Origin: Psococerastis gibbosa
Taxonomy: Eukaryota > Arthropoda > Insecta > Psocodea > Psocidae
Assembly (NCBI GenBank): GCA_963971405.1
Contig: OZ020491.1
Coordinates: 13,014,855-13,078,854, forward strand
Length of the DNA stretch: 64,000 nucleotides
Reading direction: 5' to 3'
In this document: one piece after another, positions 1 through 12,700 of the stretch
How the letters are laid out: each line of letters starts with the position of its first letter
Numbering within the stretch: the stretch's first letter is position 1
Position numbers and translations under genes: made by a program
The notes under the pieces: generated by a model
What the model saw: the letters and a program-made list of their open reading frames with translations, nothing else
Database searches by the model: none
Told to the model about the DNA's origin: nothing

Positions 1-521
1 TAAATTCACATATATTGTAGTCGTTATTATATAATGTCGATAAAATGCGGGGGGTCGCTTGCCCCTTGATAGTTTGCTTCTGGGGTGTAAAAAAATAAAA
101 ATAACTCAATTTTAATGAAAAATGACTAAAAAATAATTTTTCTCCGAAACCTTTCTATCAATGATTTCTACCTTCAGGCTTGTTTTAGGTGTTAAATTGA
201 GTAACGAAACCGAACAGGTTGCTTTCTCAAAAAAATATTTGGTTTTGTGCAAAAAAATGTTTTTTTGAGAAAATGATAGAAAATTCACGCTCATATGCAT
301 TGCGTGCCCTGCCATTATTGCTGTGTGGTTATGTATTGGTCTCACCTATCTAGAATTTACCTCACCTCCAGTGACGTCAGGTGGACAACCCCCCCCCCCC
401 CCTCCCGAGATATTGGAAATTTAACCACTGGAAAATTATTTACCATGACATTACTCATATTCTCTATCTACTAATGTTGATAAATTGGAAAGCATGTTCG
501 AGTAAACTCGGACCGGTTCTT
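1..521 (+). repeat. RepA dispersed element, copy 1 (left end off window)
   Basis: Matches the 3' two-thirds of the copies at 4688 and 19071, including TGACGTCAGGTGGAC followed by a C14 tract (389-402) and the terminal sequence CGAGTAAACTCGGACCGGTT. No protein is encoded and no terminal inverted repeat is seen; class unknown. Confidence 0.8.
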
Positions 522-659
522 TTTTTATGACAATTTTTTTTTCTTCTAGAAATCTAGTCACCCTAGTAATGATGAATTCCTCATCTTCTCGTCCCATTCT
601 CTTTTTCTAGTTTCCATGTTTTCGTTTTTTTTTTTTTTATTCGTACGTTTCTGTTGCAG

Positions 660-770
660 AAGGAGACTCCTTCAGACGTGCAGCTACACGCAGCAGCTTT
701 CCACGGCGATGTTCTCCTCATCAGGAGGCTGCTGGACAGTGGGCGGGTTCACGTTGACAGCCGTGATAAG
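660..770 (+). CDS. ANKRD29: ANKRD29 exon A (N-terminal ankyrin unit)
   Basis: 37 codons, acceptor TTGCAG before 660 and donor GTAAAC after 770, phase 0 at both ends. Encodes KETPSDVQLHAAAFHGD and a GRVHVDSRD segment, the signature of the ANKRD29 N-terminus. Confidence 0.85.
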
Positions 771-3700
771 GTAAACAAATATAACCAGTCATAACTTTTG
801 TAAACATACTGCGTCTTGTTGAAACTCTGGATGTAATTCTGCCAGAACCGTCGACAGGAGGAGGGGCAGTCAGTGGTCAATCCAGAAAGAGGCGTACGGA
901 CCTGGGGTACCTGGGGATACAAATGTGCATGCGATGTGTCCAGAAACGTACTTTTTTTTAATTTTTAATTTTTAATAATTTATCCTCCCGTTGGAGACCC
1001 CCATCTCTCTTCCCCTCAGAGATGACAGTTCTTAATTTACAGCACACTACATCAACTGCTTGAGGGGAGGGATCGATTGTCTGTTTGCGCCTCCGCCTAA
1101 TAGGAATCCTAGAGCCGCCCTGAAAGCAGTGCGCTGCGGAATCATAGCCCATCTAAAATATACAATAGTATACTACATCATTTCTGTGGGCATATTATGT
1201 AGTCGTGGGGTAATGCGGCCTGACAATTTGCCACAAGCCCAATCTTAACAATGGTTTCTCGGTGGTCTCAGTGACCGTGAAATTATAATCGGACATCACT
1301 ATACATTTTCAATATTTGGTTCTCAGTTCTAGATTTTGAGTGCGGGATTTTGGCTAGAGATATGTGCGTATTTTTCCATATTATTTCTTAATCTAATGGT
1401 TCTTATGATCATGCACGGTAGCCAATAACCATCTACCTGAACTTTTTTAGAGGGGTTCAACAAAACTTTACAATCTAAAATATAAAGATACGAGTATGGT
1501 TCTTTATTGGGCTCCTGGGGCCTCGAAAACTTGTAAATCCGTTGTAATTTTGAAATCAATCATTTCGACCACCATCGCATAGCTTTCCTTACACTAACGT
1601 TTAAATAGGAAAGTAATAATATTCTGATTAAGTTAATATTTATTAGAGCCGCGAAGACTCCAGGATTGGCTTGTGATACAGATGGTATATATTGTTTCAT
1701 CATTAACCCAGTTTCTCATTTGCCTTTCCCTGGTTATTGTCCTCTTTCAAGGTTACTCGGTCCAGTAAGAATCTTCCAGCAATAAAGGTGTCTACGTACA
1801 TAAAACCTGGTTCTTTCAAATTCAGATGCAAATTAGTATAGTCGGCTGCCCGATCTGATTCCGATATTGTTCGCGATGCTTTGTTTCTCTGTGGCGAGAA
1901 AGCATTGGACCGGAAATCGCTGGTGTTTATGGATTCGGTCCGTTGCATTGTCACCTGTGTACCTTGCCCGGGTATGTGTGCCATCATTTGGTTTTTTTGG
2001 AGCGCAGTCAATGTCCTCGTACCTGGCCGTGACAGTGACAGCCATCAACTTTCGTGGGTCCTTGAATATATGGCTATCAATGCTCCTGACTCTTTTATAT
2101 TACAATATTAATCCACACTCTTTGCAAAAGCTGTATGATACGCAATTCCACATGCAGAATCATTCGGGTAGATTGTATTTACGCCTGGTTCACACGGAGG
2201 ATTCGAAAAGGGCGAGTTGCTGACGTTTGTTTTCATTGTAGCAAAAGGGCTAATTGGATTTTTAGGTTATAATTTGGTAATTATGTTGCTGTATATTCAA
2301 AAATTATTTATGACATGAAAGAATTTTCTTTTTTAAATGCCTCTTCCATCTAAGATCGGCGAGTAGAATCATGGTTTTCCTAAGTGTTAATCATCGTACC
2401 CAGTACACGTCTTTTGTTGTCTGGTCCGAGAAAATGTAGCAGATGAAGGGCCATTCGTTCAATCTGAAAGCTTAGGGCAAATTTTGAGTTTTCGGACCGA
2501 ATTCTTAGAGCATTTTATGTGGAATGTTAAATAACTTACTAGCCTACACTGCGTCTGTAAGCGAAGACTATCTTGTTGTCTTTCTGCTACCATTGCACCA
2601 GTCCGGAACTGAAAGGCCTCAAAAGGGCAGTTAAAGGTTTGCATGCTGTGGCGCCGTTAAATCTGACATTTCCTGCCCCGTTTCTCTACAGAGACTACAA
2701 GACTTAATGTCTTTTTTATATTTTTTTGGCGCTTCCCAAGCGCTTTCCCATTAAATCTGCGGTCACGCCCTGAACATTAATTAAAATACATTAATGCATA
2801 AAAATGATGCATGATGCATAAAAATAGCTAAAATAGGCCCTATTTGCCACCAACGTAGAGATGACTTACATAGGTTTTGCTACACGCACAACTTCTATCC
2901 AACTTAAGAGACTTAACAGTCCGCCTTCGTACCTGTCAATCAATACATTAGTTTGGCGGTTATTCCACCGACGTCAATAGTGGTAGTAATGGTGGTATTG
3001 ACGTGGTAGCAGACATTAAAGACAGTCTAAAAATGTCTGCTACCACGTCAATATCAGCATTACTATCACTATTGACGTCGGTGGAATAACCGCCTTTGAC
3101 GAAACTAATTGTGACGCCATAGCTCTCACAACATTTTGCTCAAATTGTTTACTTTAAAAAAAAATCACGTTTTCCAGTCTGTTCAGAACTGTATTTAAAT
3201 TTGTCCCATAGTTTTATAACATTTCAAAAAGGATGTGTGTAGCTACTCGTATACTAAATAAATTGGATTGAATACTTGTTAGCTATCAATTTTACCTATA
3301 CTGAAATGAACTGACTAATGAAATTAATTTTCGGCTTGTTGTAAATGACAGGCTTTCTACTGAAAGATTGTGGTATAACATCGTACACGATAAATGTAGT
3401 TGAAAACGTGATCTACCGTAGTCTATAACTGTCGGTGAACACGCAAGTCATATTGAATTTGAAATACGTGACATCTCGTAACCACTATCATTAGGTGTAG
3501 GTCTGATTAGTTAGTGGTACCTACTGCAGTAGATGGCCTGCCTACGTTAACCGATGTTTATTATTATATCTTGAGAAACTGTGAAGCCTCCTTTTTTAAT
3601 AAACTAGCGTTTGCTAGAAATGTATCTGAGCTTCCAATAGGTAGCTCTTGTGTACTTTTTTAATGATAATGTAACATTGCAAAAAAACCAATACTCGCAG

Positions 3701-6700
3701 TTCAGCCTTAACTAAAACCAGTTTTGGTGGGCTCGGTTGTACGAAAAGACAATGTGTTATTGGCGCTTATTCCACCGACGTAAATAGTTCACTACTGACG
3801 TGTTTGACGTGGTAGCAGACATTAAAGGCAGTGTAAAAATGATCTGCTACCACGTGAAACACGTCAATAGTGAACTATTGACGTCGTTGGAATAAGCGCC
3901 ATTGCAAATCAGGTTGATACTCTTTCGAAATTGAGCACAATGTTGATTTTTTCTCTTCCCTGGGTTTTGGCTTGTTGTATCTAATGGACCATTCTTTGTG
4001 GTTGGCCAAGGGGAACTGCTTACTGCAGACAATGAGAACACGTACACATGGCCCTATATTGTCCCGCTGCAGTATCACATAAATGTACTAGTAGTTGGTA
4101 GGTGTATCGAAAAAGGAAAGGGAACGATATATTACTAGTAGTTACTTAACCAGCTTTAATTAGATATGACTCATTTCACTGCCGGATATGAAATTCTCAT
4201 GTAACAAAATTTCGCTGGAATTTTTTTAAATATTTTTGCCAACTTTTTTGTTATAGCAGAAACGCTGAAGGCCGGCGTTGGAAAACTAACTAAAAAACAA
4301 TAGTTAATATAAATTTAGTTTTATAATTTATAATATGGACTAGTATATTAACATTATTACATCCAGTGTACAGTACGAGTAGGTAACTATAGTACAACAT
4401 AGTACGGCTAAAACATTCGACATAAAATAATAATGCACTTGGATGCATAATAGAGCCGGATTACGGTGTTTTAATATAACGACCATCTCATAGACAGTTA
4501 TCTTGTCTCCGATGAACATAGGCTATAATTAGGTGAGTCTACATTCTACAATGCTCTTGTCAGTCTTGTGCATTGTGTATATCGGCATGTTAACAAGTCT
4601 GCCGACATTAAATGTTATGTGTCGTATTGCCGGCATGAGGTGCACATGCATAGCTGTTGCCTGCTTCCATTAATTTTTCCAATTTTTGCTTTCGAATTTA
4701 TACGTAGTATAAGGAAAGCTTTGTGATGGTCGAAATTTTCGATTCCGAGATTTCAACGGATTTACACGTTTTGAGGTCCCAGGAACCCAAAAACGTGGTT
4801 TTTACGAAATGTCTGTCTATCTGTACATCGATTTCCGGGCAAACTACTCGGCCGATTTTGATGAAATTTAGCATGTAGGTTCACAAAAATCATACCTCGA
4901 GGCATTTTATTTTTATTTTGGGCTAACTCAATTTGGGGGGGGGGTTTGATTAAGAAAATTATTTCTCAAAAACGGCTACAACAATTTCTTTTAAATTCAC
5001 ATACAGTATATTATAGTTGTTATAAATGTTGATAAAATGCTGGGGGTTGCTTGCCCCTTGATAGTTTGCTTCTGGGGGTGAAAAAATAAAAATAACTAAA
5101 TTTGAAAGAAAAATGACTAAAAAATAATTTTTCTGCGAAACCTTTCTATCGATGATTTCTACCTTCGGGCATGTTTTAGGTGTTAAATTGAGTAACGAAA
5201 CCGGACAGTTTGCTTTCCGAAAAAACGATTTGGTTTTGAGAAGAAAAAAATTGCCATTATTGCTGGCTTAGTGGTAATGTGTTGGTCTGTCCTATCTAGA
5301 ATTTACGATGCCTCCAGTGACGTCAGGTGGACGATCCCCCCCCCCCCCCCCCCCCGTGATAACCGAAATTTATACATTGGAAAATTATTTACCATGAAAT
5401 TAATCATTTTCTCTCCCTACTAATTGATAAATTGGAATGCATGTTCGAGTAAACTCGGACCGGTTCTTAGTATTACGTCTTGTGTACTTCCAAACCATGG
5501 GATCACTGTCATGGGGCAGGGTTCAAGGCCAAAGGCAGGTGCAAAGACTTACTTAATACCGAAAAAGCTCTGTTTTAGGTACATAGCAATCAATAGCTTA
5601 TTTATAATAATAATAATAATGTCTATTGAAAACAAATTAAATATAGATACAGTGAGATTAGGGTTTATGGCCCTCCCTTACACCTAACTGTACATATCAG
5701 AGATAGCTTAATTGAAATATTTGCATGCCTATAATAAACTACATACCTTCCGTACATGATCAATGACCGCCAAATAGGCTTTAGTTTTATTTCCCTGTAG
5801 AACAGGGAGCTAAGGATTTAAGTATGTCGAGGCATGTGTATAGTTCCTATGGAAAACAAACAGGTCAAATTCAGTTCATAGGAGGTAGGGTATACAGTAG
5901 ATATTGTAGCTTTGGTTGCTTACCTTGTCTACTCGTAAAAAAATATTGTGTTATTAAAGGTAACGCCCAGTCGGAGTGACGTAACGTGGCAGCTCCTCCG
6001 GCGGTACCTTACTCTGAGAACGTGTTCAGGACAGTTCCCACAGAAATGGGGTCAGGTGCGATCTTCACGCAGAGGTTGACAGATTGCTGGCTCGACCTGC
6101 TCGAGGTTAATCGATAAAATATTATATAGGGCTCCGACTCGGGAAGATTGGATTGGTACCATAAATAGTAGATGAATGAGCCCGAATAAATTAAATAGTT
6201 AATTCATCAAAAGTATTGCATAAAGGGTTACTTGCATCCGTCATGGACGAGTAGAGAAAGTAATTTTCTACTTATTGTTTATTATTTTATTGTCATTAAA
6301 AAAATTATTTGGTTGAAAAACATCTCTGGGCATGCTTGATCAATTCTGCTCCTACACAATGTCAATGACCCTTTCTCTTCTCTACTCATTTCCGTGATAC
6401 AAAGACAAGCTTTGTCAGATAGTCCAACAGAGCTGCGTAGACTGCCATATGACTGTGATACGTATGCTATAGCTATAGTACTGGGATGATGGGCTAATTA
6501 TAAGAGTGAGCCGAAAGGCCCAAAATTCGCCCATTATGAAAAACAAAGACAATTTTCTTTCATTGTTTCTAGTATAATAACACTCTATAGGGACTTTTCC
6601 CTTTTCACACTATTCCGGACCCCCCCCCTCCCAAATTTAGCAAAATAGCTAATATTGTAGATAATTATCTTTAAAAAAATCGCCGGGGAGACCCCGGTCC

Positions 6701-9700
6701 CCCTTTTTCCAGTTTTCGTTATCGTCTGCAAAATCAACATTTTTTGCCAACAAACTATTTCAGGCCTATCTTTTAAAAAACAATCCCCCGGGGGGGGGGG
6801 GGGGGAGGGCGAGCGCCAAATGAAACACCACCCCATTCGAAAACCTATCGTAAGTGGGCAAACTTTATACCCCCAAAAAAAATCTGGCTGCGCCACTGCC
6901 ACTTGCTAATTGGTAGGTTTAATTTAGACTCGATATAAAAAGAAAAATTTAATTGCCCAATTCGGTGGCTAATTCATCTACCATCTCTGTTGGTGAAAGA
7001 TTGCTACCAAGCATTTTATATTTATATATATTTATATTTGTACAGGTACAGTTTGCACCTGTTACATCTATACAAAAAACTCAAAATATCAAGGAAAACA
7101 TGACAATGGAAGTGCGGTTATTTCCTGCTATGCTATTCCATTACTACAAACGTACAAAAATAACTGAAACAAAATGGAACAGTGAAAAATAAAACTTAAA
7201 CTATAAATCCGTAAAGACTGACTTATTTTTAAAGCTCAGATTTTGCTGGCAACATCCTAAGTTTTTTTTTATTTTAATTTTTTATTTTAAAAGTAGACAA
7301 GCGGTCAAGGAAAAGATCTACAATTCCTTTTGAACCCATAAAGTTCAATACAATCTCGGCTTCGTTCATAACATAGTAGCCCAGATGTCTCAAGAACTAG
7401 GAGCTTAGTATAGTATACACTAGATATGATGGTAATAATATATAAATAGGTTAGATAATTAGTCAGGATATGCGGATATAAGAAGTGCAGTAGCAAGCTT
7501 CGACCAGGAACTTTTTAAGGGCAGTATAGTAAATGTCTTGGTGCCGTTTATAGATCTTCCGGAAATATAGATATTTAGTTGAAATAATTTGTTTCCAATT
7601 ACTTGCTCCCAGGGACGGATTTGGCTTTTGTGCGGATATAGGCACTGCCCTTGTCGCGGACATTAATAATTATTTTAAAATGTTTATAATCAAAATAACT
7701 TACTTTCTTATCCTTAACTAAAATGTTACACATAATTATTTTAAATATTTTTACATAAGATGTACAAAAAAAAATTAAGTATCTACGCGGTACGCAGTAC
7801 GCATTTGCCTCAGTTGCCTACTGGTAAATCCGCCACTGTAAGTAATTTCAATGTAAACACAAGACATGTAGAGTAGTGGTAGACTCCGACTTTCACCCGA
7901 AAGGTAGATCTTTCGAGTTCCACACTTGCTACGTTTTCTGGCCATGCTTTGGAGGGTATGTGAAGCAGGCGGTCCCGGGCCTTCCTAGTTGAGTGTAAGA
8001 GATAGCCATAACTCCGCTAGGTTGGCTTAGTAATGGAACAAAAAGTAAATATTTATTTATGTACTTTATTATTTTCGGTTGATATACCTGTGGATAGTTG
8101 TGTTGCATAGGGCTAGTTTTGGTGAAAGCGAAGGCTCCGCATGGCTGCCCTCTATCCATTGGAAGCCTCCCAGTCTATGTTTTTGCCTATAGTCCGGGTG
8201 CATCTCCTTCATGGTTCTATAAGTGTCTAGTAACCTCCGCTTCGCCTCCATTTTGTTGGAGTACGTTCTGCATTTTTTTCGTCCCCTCCGGATTTCACGT
8301 CTTGCACTTTTTAGCAGATCTGGCCATTCAGATCTTTCCTTGTACATAGCACTAACTAGTTCTTTTATAGCGGTGCTGTAAATTATAGTAACGGAGATCG
8401 CAGCTTCATCAGAGTTCAGCGATCCATAGGTTAATAGCTTTTTAATTTTTTATAAGGGGAAATTGTTTATTTTGATGTAGTCATATTTCACTGGCTATCA
8501 ATGAAATACCAAAGCGTAGAAAAGAACCGGTCCGATTTTACTCGAACATGCTTTCCAATTTATCAACATTAGTAGATAGTGAATATGAGTAATTTCATGG
8601 TAAATAATTTGCCAGTGGTTAAATTTCCTCGGGGGGGGGGGGGGGTGTCCACCTGACGTCACTAGAAGTGAGATAAATTCTAGATAGGTCAGACCTACAC
8701 ATTAATTACTACACAGCAATAAATTTTCTATCATTTTTTCAAAAAATACCTTTTTGTGCAAAACCAAATAGTCTTAAGGGAGAGCAACCTGTCCAGTTTC
8801 GTTACTCACTTTAACACCTAAAACATGCCTGAAGTTAGAAATCATCGATAGAAAGGTTTCGCCGAAAAATTATTTTTCATTAAAATTTAGTTATTTTTAT
8901 TTTTTTACCTCCAGATGCAAACTATCAAAGGACAAGCGACCCCCCGCATTTTATTGACATTAATAACGACTACAATATATGTGAATTTAAAAGAAATCGT
9001 TTGACCGTTTTTGAGAAATAATTTTTTTAGACGTTTCTTGGAGTTTTTTGAAAATTGAATTGACCCAAAATAAAAATAAAATGGTCCTGAGGTATGATTT
9101 TTGTTAACCTACATGCTAAATTTCATTAAAATCGACGAAATAGTTGGCCCGGAAATCGATGAACAGGCAGACAGACAGACAGACATTTCGTAAAAACCAC
9201 TTTTTTTGGTTCCTGATACCTGAAAACGTGTAAATCCGTTGAAATCTCGGAATCGAAAATTTCGGCCATCACAAAACTTTCGTTATACTACGTATAAATT
9301 CGAAAGCAAAAAATGTTAGATAGGGGGGGGGGCCTGGACTAGATGCTCTTGAAAATTGAATGACTTGAACAAATTAAATTGCAAAATATTGCGCCCAACA
9401 AACAAAATCGAAATCTTTTTTTCTTTTTATGGCTCTACAGCCCCTGGGGACATGGAAGGAGCCTCCCCGAAGATTGCGCTTATGAGCGATCGGGCGTCCC
9501 TGGTAACGGCGGGAATTACCCCGTTGGCCAATCCTTCCACCACCGGGTCAAGCGACAACAACGTGTCCTAGGCTCGGACACGTTAAGTAAGTAAGTAAGT
9601 AAGTAAGTAAGCCCTTGATAGGCTTTGGCCTGCCCGACAACACTCCTCCAGTCATCTCGGTTTTGTACGATGCTCCACCATCTATACGGACTCCGAACTC

Positions 9701-12700
9701 TCGAAGGTCAGTTTCCAACTCATCCTTGCAGCGGTTTTCGAGGACGTCCGGCCAGTCGCCTTCGTGTAAACCGAAATCTGTGTTACCGAAATTATTTGTG
9801 GCAAAATTGCCGTATAACAGTTAAATATGGTTATATTGTACAATAATAACATCAGCCTCGTGGTCCAGTCAGTTTTCATAGGTGAATGGGCCCCCATTTG
9901 GTTTTGGAGTGAATTGTGGGTAGCGGATCTTCAAATGTAAATTCTGTAAGATCTATGCCTAGGCTACATAACCGAAAGTGGAGGACATGGAAAAAACTGG
10001 ACTTGGCGGGATTCTAACCCACGATCTACGCCTACCCGGGGCGTCGTCTTAACCGCAGGCTACATGCCTGAAACTTCCCACTAACTTACAAGCTTTTCCT
10101 ACTACTATAGTGACCTACAATACTAATCAATAACGCTCTATGAATGTGAAAAATCCAACTGCTACCTAGTACAGAGCTGTAGCTCCAAACTTAGCGTAGG
10201 CATATTATTAATAAAACTCCTGAAAATGCGTTACAACCAATAAAGGATTTGAATTCACTGATAGAACAGCTATATTCTGCGTGTCAGTAATTCCAAATAC
10301 AGAAATAAATTATGATTGTGATGTTGTGTTGTTGCAGGATGGAACAACACCTCTGATCCTAGCTGCAGCCAATGGACATCTCGAGAGCATTGTCGAGCTG
10401 CTGGATCAAGGAGCGGATCCAAAAATCAAGAGGACGGTGAGTAGCAACGCTGAGCTCTTATCCTGCATGCAAGATCTATAGAATGCCAATAATTGTAACA
10501 CAACAATTTGTGCTAGGATTGCCAAGTGCAAGCCTCCAGGAAAATGGCTAATAAAGAACCGTGACTATTACAATTATTTAAATAGTATTGTTGTAATAGG
10601 CCATTCCATAAAAAGTTGAGACTCCACAGATAAATTTACTTTTTTCCTAGTTTTAGTTGTGACGGAACTTATTAACCAACTAAGTACCTACCTACATTAT
10701 CTCGTGTTTTTTAAAAATAATAATATTTAAACAGCAGGTGAGATAAATTTACTTCAAAAGCTTGTCTTTTATTGCCTTTTTCATCTGGACATTTCCGTAT
10801 CTTTATTCTATAATTTCAGCCTTGTTGTAACGCCTGCGAAGTCATGATTATGCAGCCATGTGCACATATTTAAGTTAATTCCTTACCGCCTTATCATTTC
10901 CTCTGCTACTTTCCTCCCTAGGCCTACTATTAAGTACGGTATTAACTATTAGTTAGTAGATAGTGTTACTATTAGTATTTACTTATTCCTAGGGTTAAAA
11001 ATGTAAACAAAAAATTTTTACCCCAGGAACGTTTATCAGCTATATGACTGATGTAGCATGTACCTAAATTATAACCATAATTTGGGTTTCCACCTTTTGT
11101 GTTCCTTTTATAATGGCCGCAAAACTGGATAACAAAGCCACAGAGACGATAAAAAGTGAAAGATGTTTTGGCTGGCTGGATCAATAATGACAGAGTACAT
11201 ATCAATGGCTTTCTTTGTTAACCGCACATCGCGCTATTATAAGCGCACCCGACGGGAACGCGTGCTGCATCTCCATTACCACTGCTGCCCGATTTCCGTC
11301 AAAGGAAGTTAGATGGGCATCGTTAATGACGGTATTTGAAATTATAGTGTGTAGTCGAGTATGACAAAAATTGAACGAACATAACTTAAGAACGGAAACC
11401 ATTGCTGTATTAAAATTAGTGGTTCGCACAAGTAGGAAGAATTCTTGCGCGAGGCGAGGCAAGAACCGAAAATAAGTCGAGACAGGCTAACCCCTGTATA
11501 AGGCGGGGATTCCACCGACGGGCTAGGGCTAAATACAAAAACGGTGACGTGGTAGCAGACATTCAAGACTTAGGCGGGGTTTCCACCGACCTCGCCTTGC
11601 AGAATGCAAATGACATTGACGGAAATGTTTGTTTTCCTCTATTCCATAGTTAAAATTGATCAATGATCATACAGTAAAATCACAAACAAACTAAAATTAA
11701 AAAATGGCGGCCTGGGATATGTTAAGTACAAACATTTTAATAGATTTCTATAAAAAGAAAAATTCTAATTTCCGTCAATGTCATTTGCATTCTGCAATGC
11801 GAGGTCGGTGGAAACCCCGCCTAAGTCTTGAATGTCTGCTACCACGTCACCGTTTATGGATTTAGCCCTAGCCGGTCGGTGGAATCCCCGCCTAAGGCAA
11901 GACATTTCGCTTGACTAGAAGGGGAAATGTTTTGCAAGTAGTGGTTGGCCGTTGCGCGCGGTTCATTACTTCAATTACCGTCTAATGGGGCATCTTCCGA
12001 CAATTTGCACTTTTAAGTACACACAATTTCGAAGTAGTTCTGACCAACATCTTCATATTCCCATCTATGACTTCTACGATCATTACATTTTCAAATCCTA
12101 CTGTTACGTTTCTAGTATATTATGTTTAGTTTTCCAGAAGAAAAAAAAAATAATAAAACACGTGTGTCGCAAGTTACCCTGAAGTTGGAGTAACATGTGA
12201 TTTGTAATTTCTACCGGATAATTTAAGCATGGGTTCCAAAAACGGTCCGTCCATGTTGGATTTATATAGTGAACAGTACAATTCTTTATAGGAGAGATCA
12301 AAACTATAACAAAACCAGCCATTGAAAAGCAGTGGTGGATTAAACAATAAGTTTTAGGAGGGGCGGATGGCAATTTGAAGCTTTGTTATTAGTAGCTAGT
12401 CAACAAAAAAAAACGTAAAAACGTGGCAAATGGACACTTGTAGACAGTGATTGACATTTTCGCGTCATTTCCTTCTTTTTTAAAACTAATGTGTGAAATT
12501 ATTTGTGTACCCTTTGTGATAGAAAATGCTTCTTCATATTTGATAGCTTTGGGTGCTTTCAGGGGGGGGGGCGACCCCCCGACCGCCCCCCCTTTAATCT
12601 GCCACTGTTGAAAAGACATAGCAAGATACAAAAAAATATTTATGGTGGGCTCAAATATCCCATCTCTCCTATATATAGAACTCTAGTGTCTCCATTAATT

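Noticed and set aside
8069-8347. Minus-strand frame (MYKERSEWPDLLKSARREIR) as a gene
   Set aside because: Basic and uninterrupted for 92 codons, but it overlaps SINE S1 sequence at its 3' end and has no splice context or family that I recognise.
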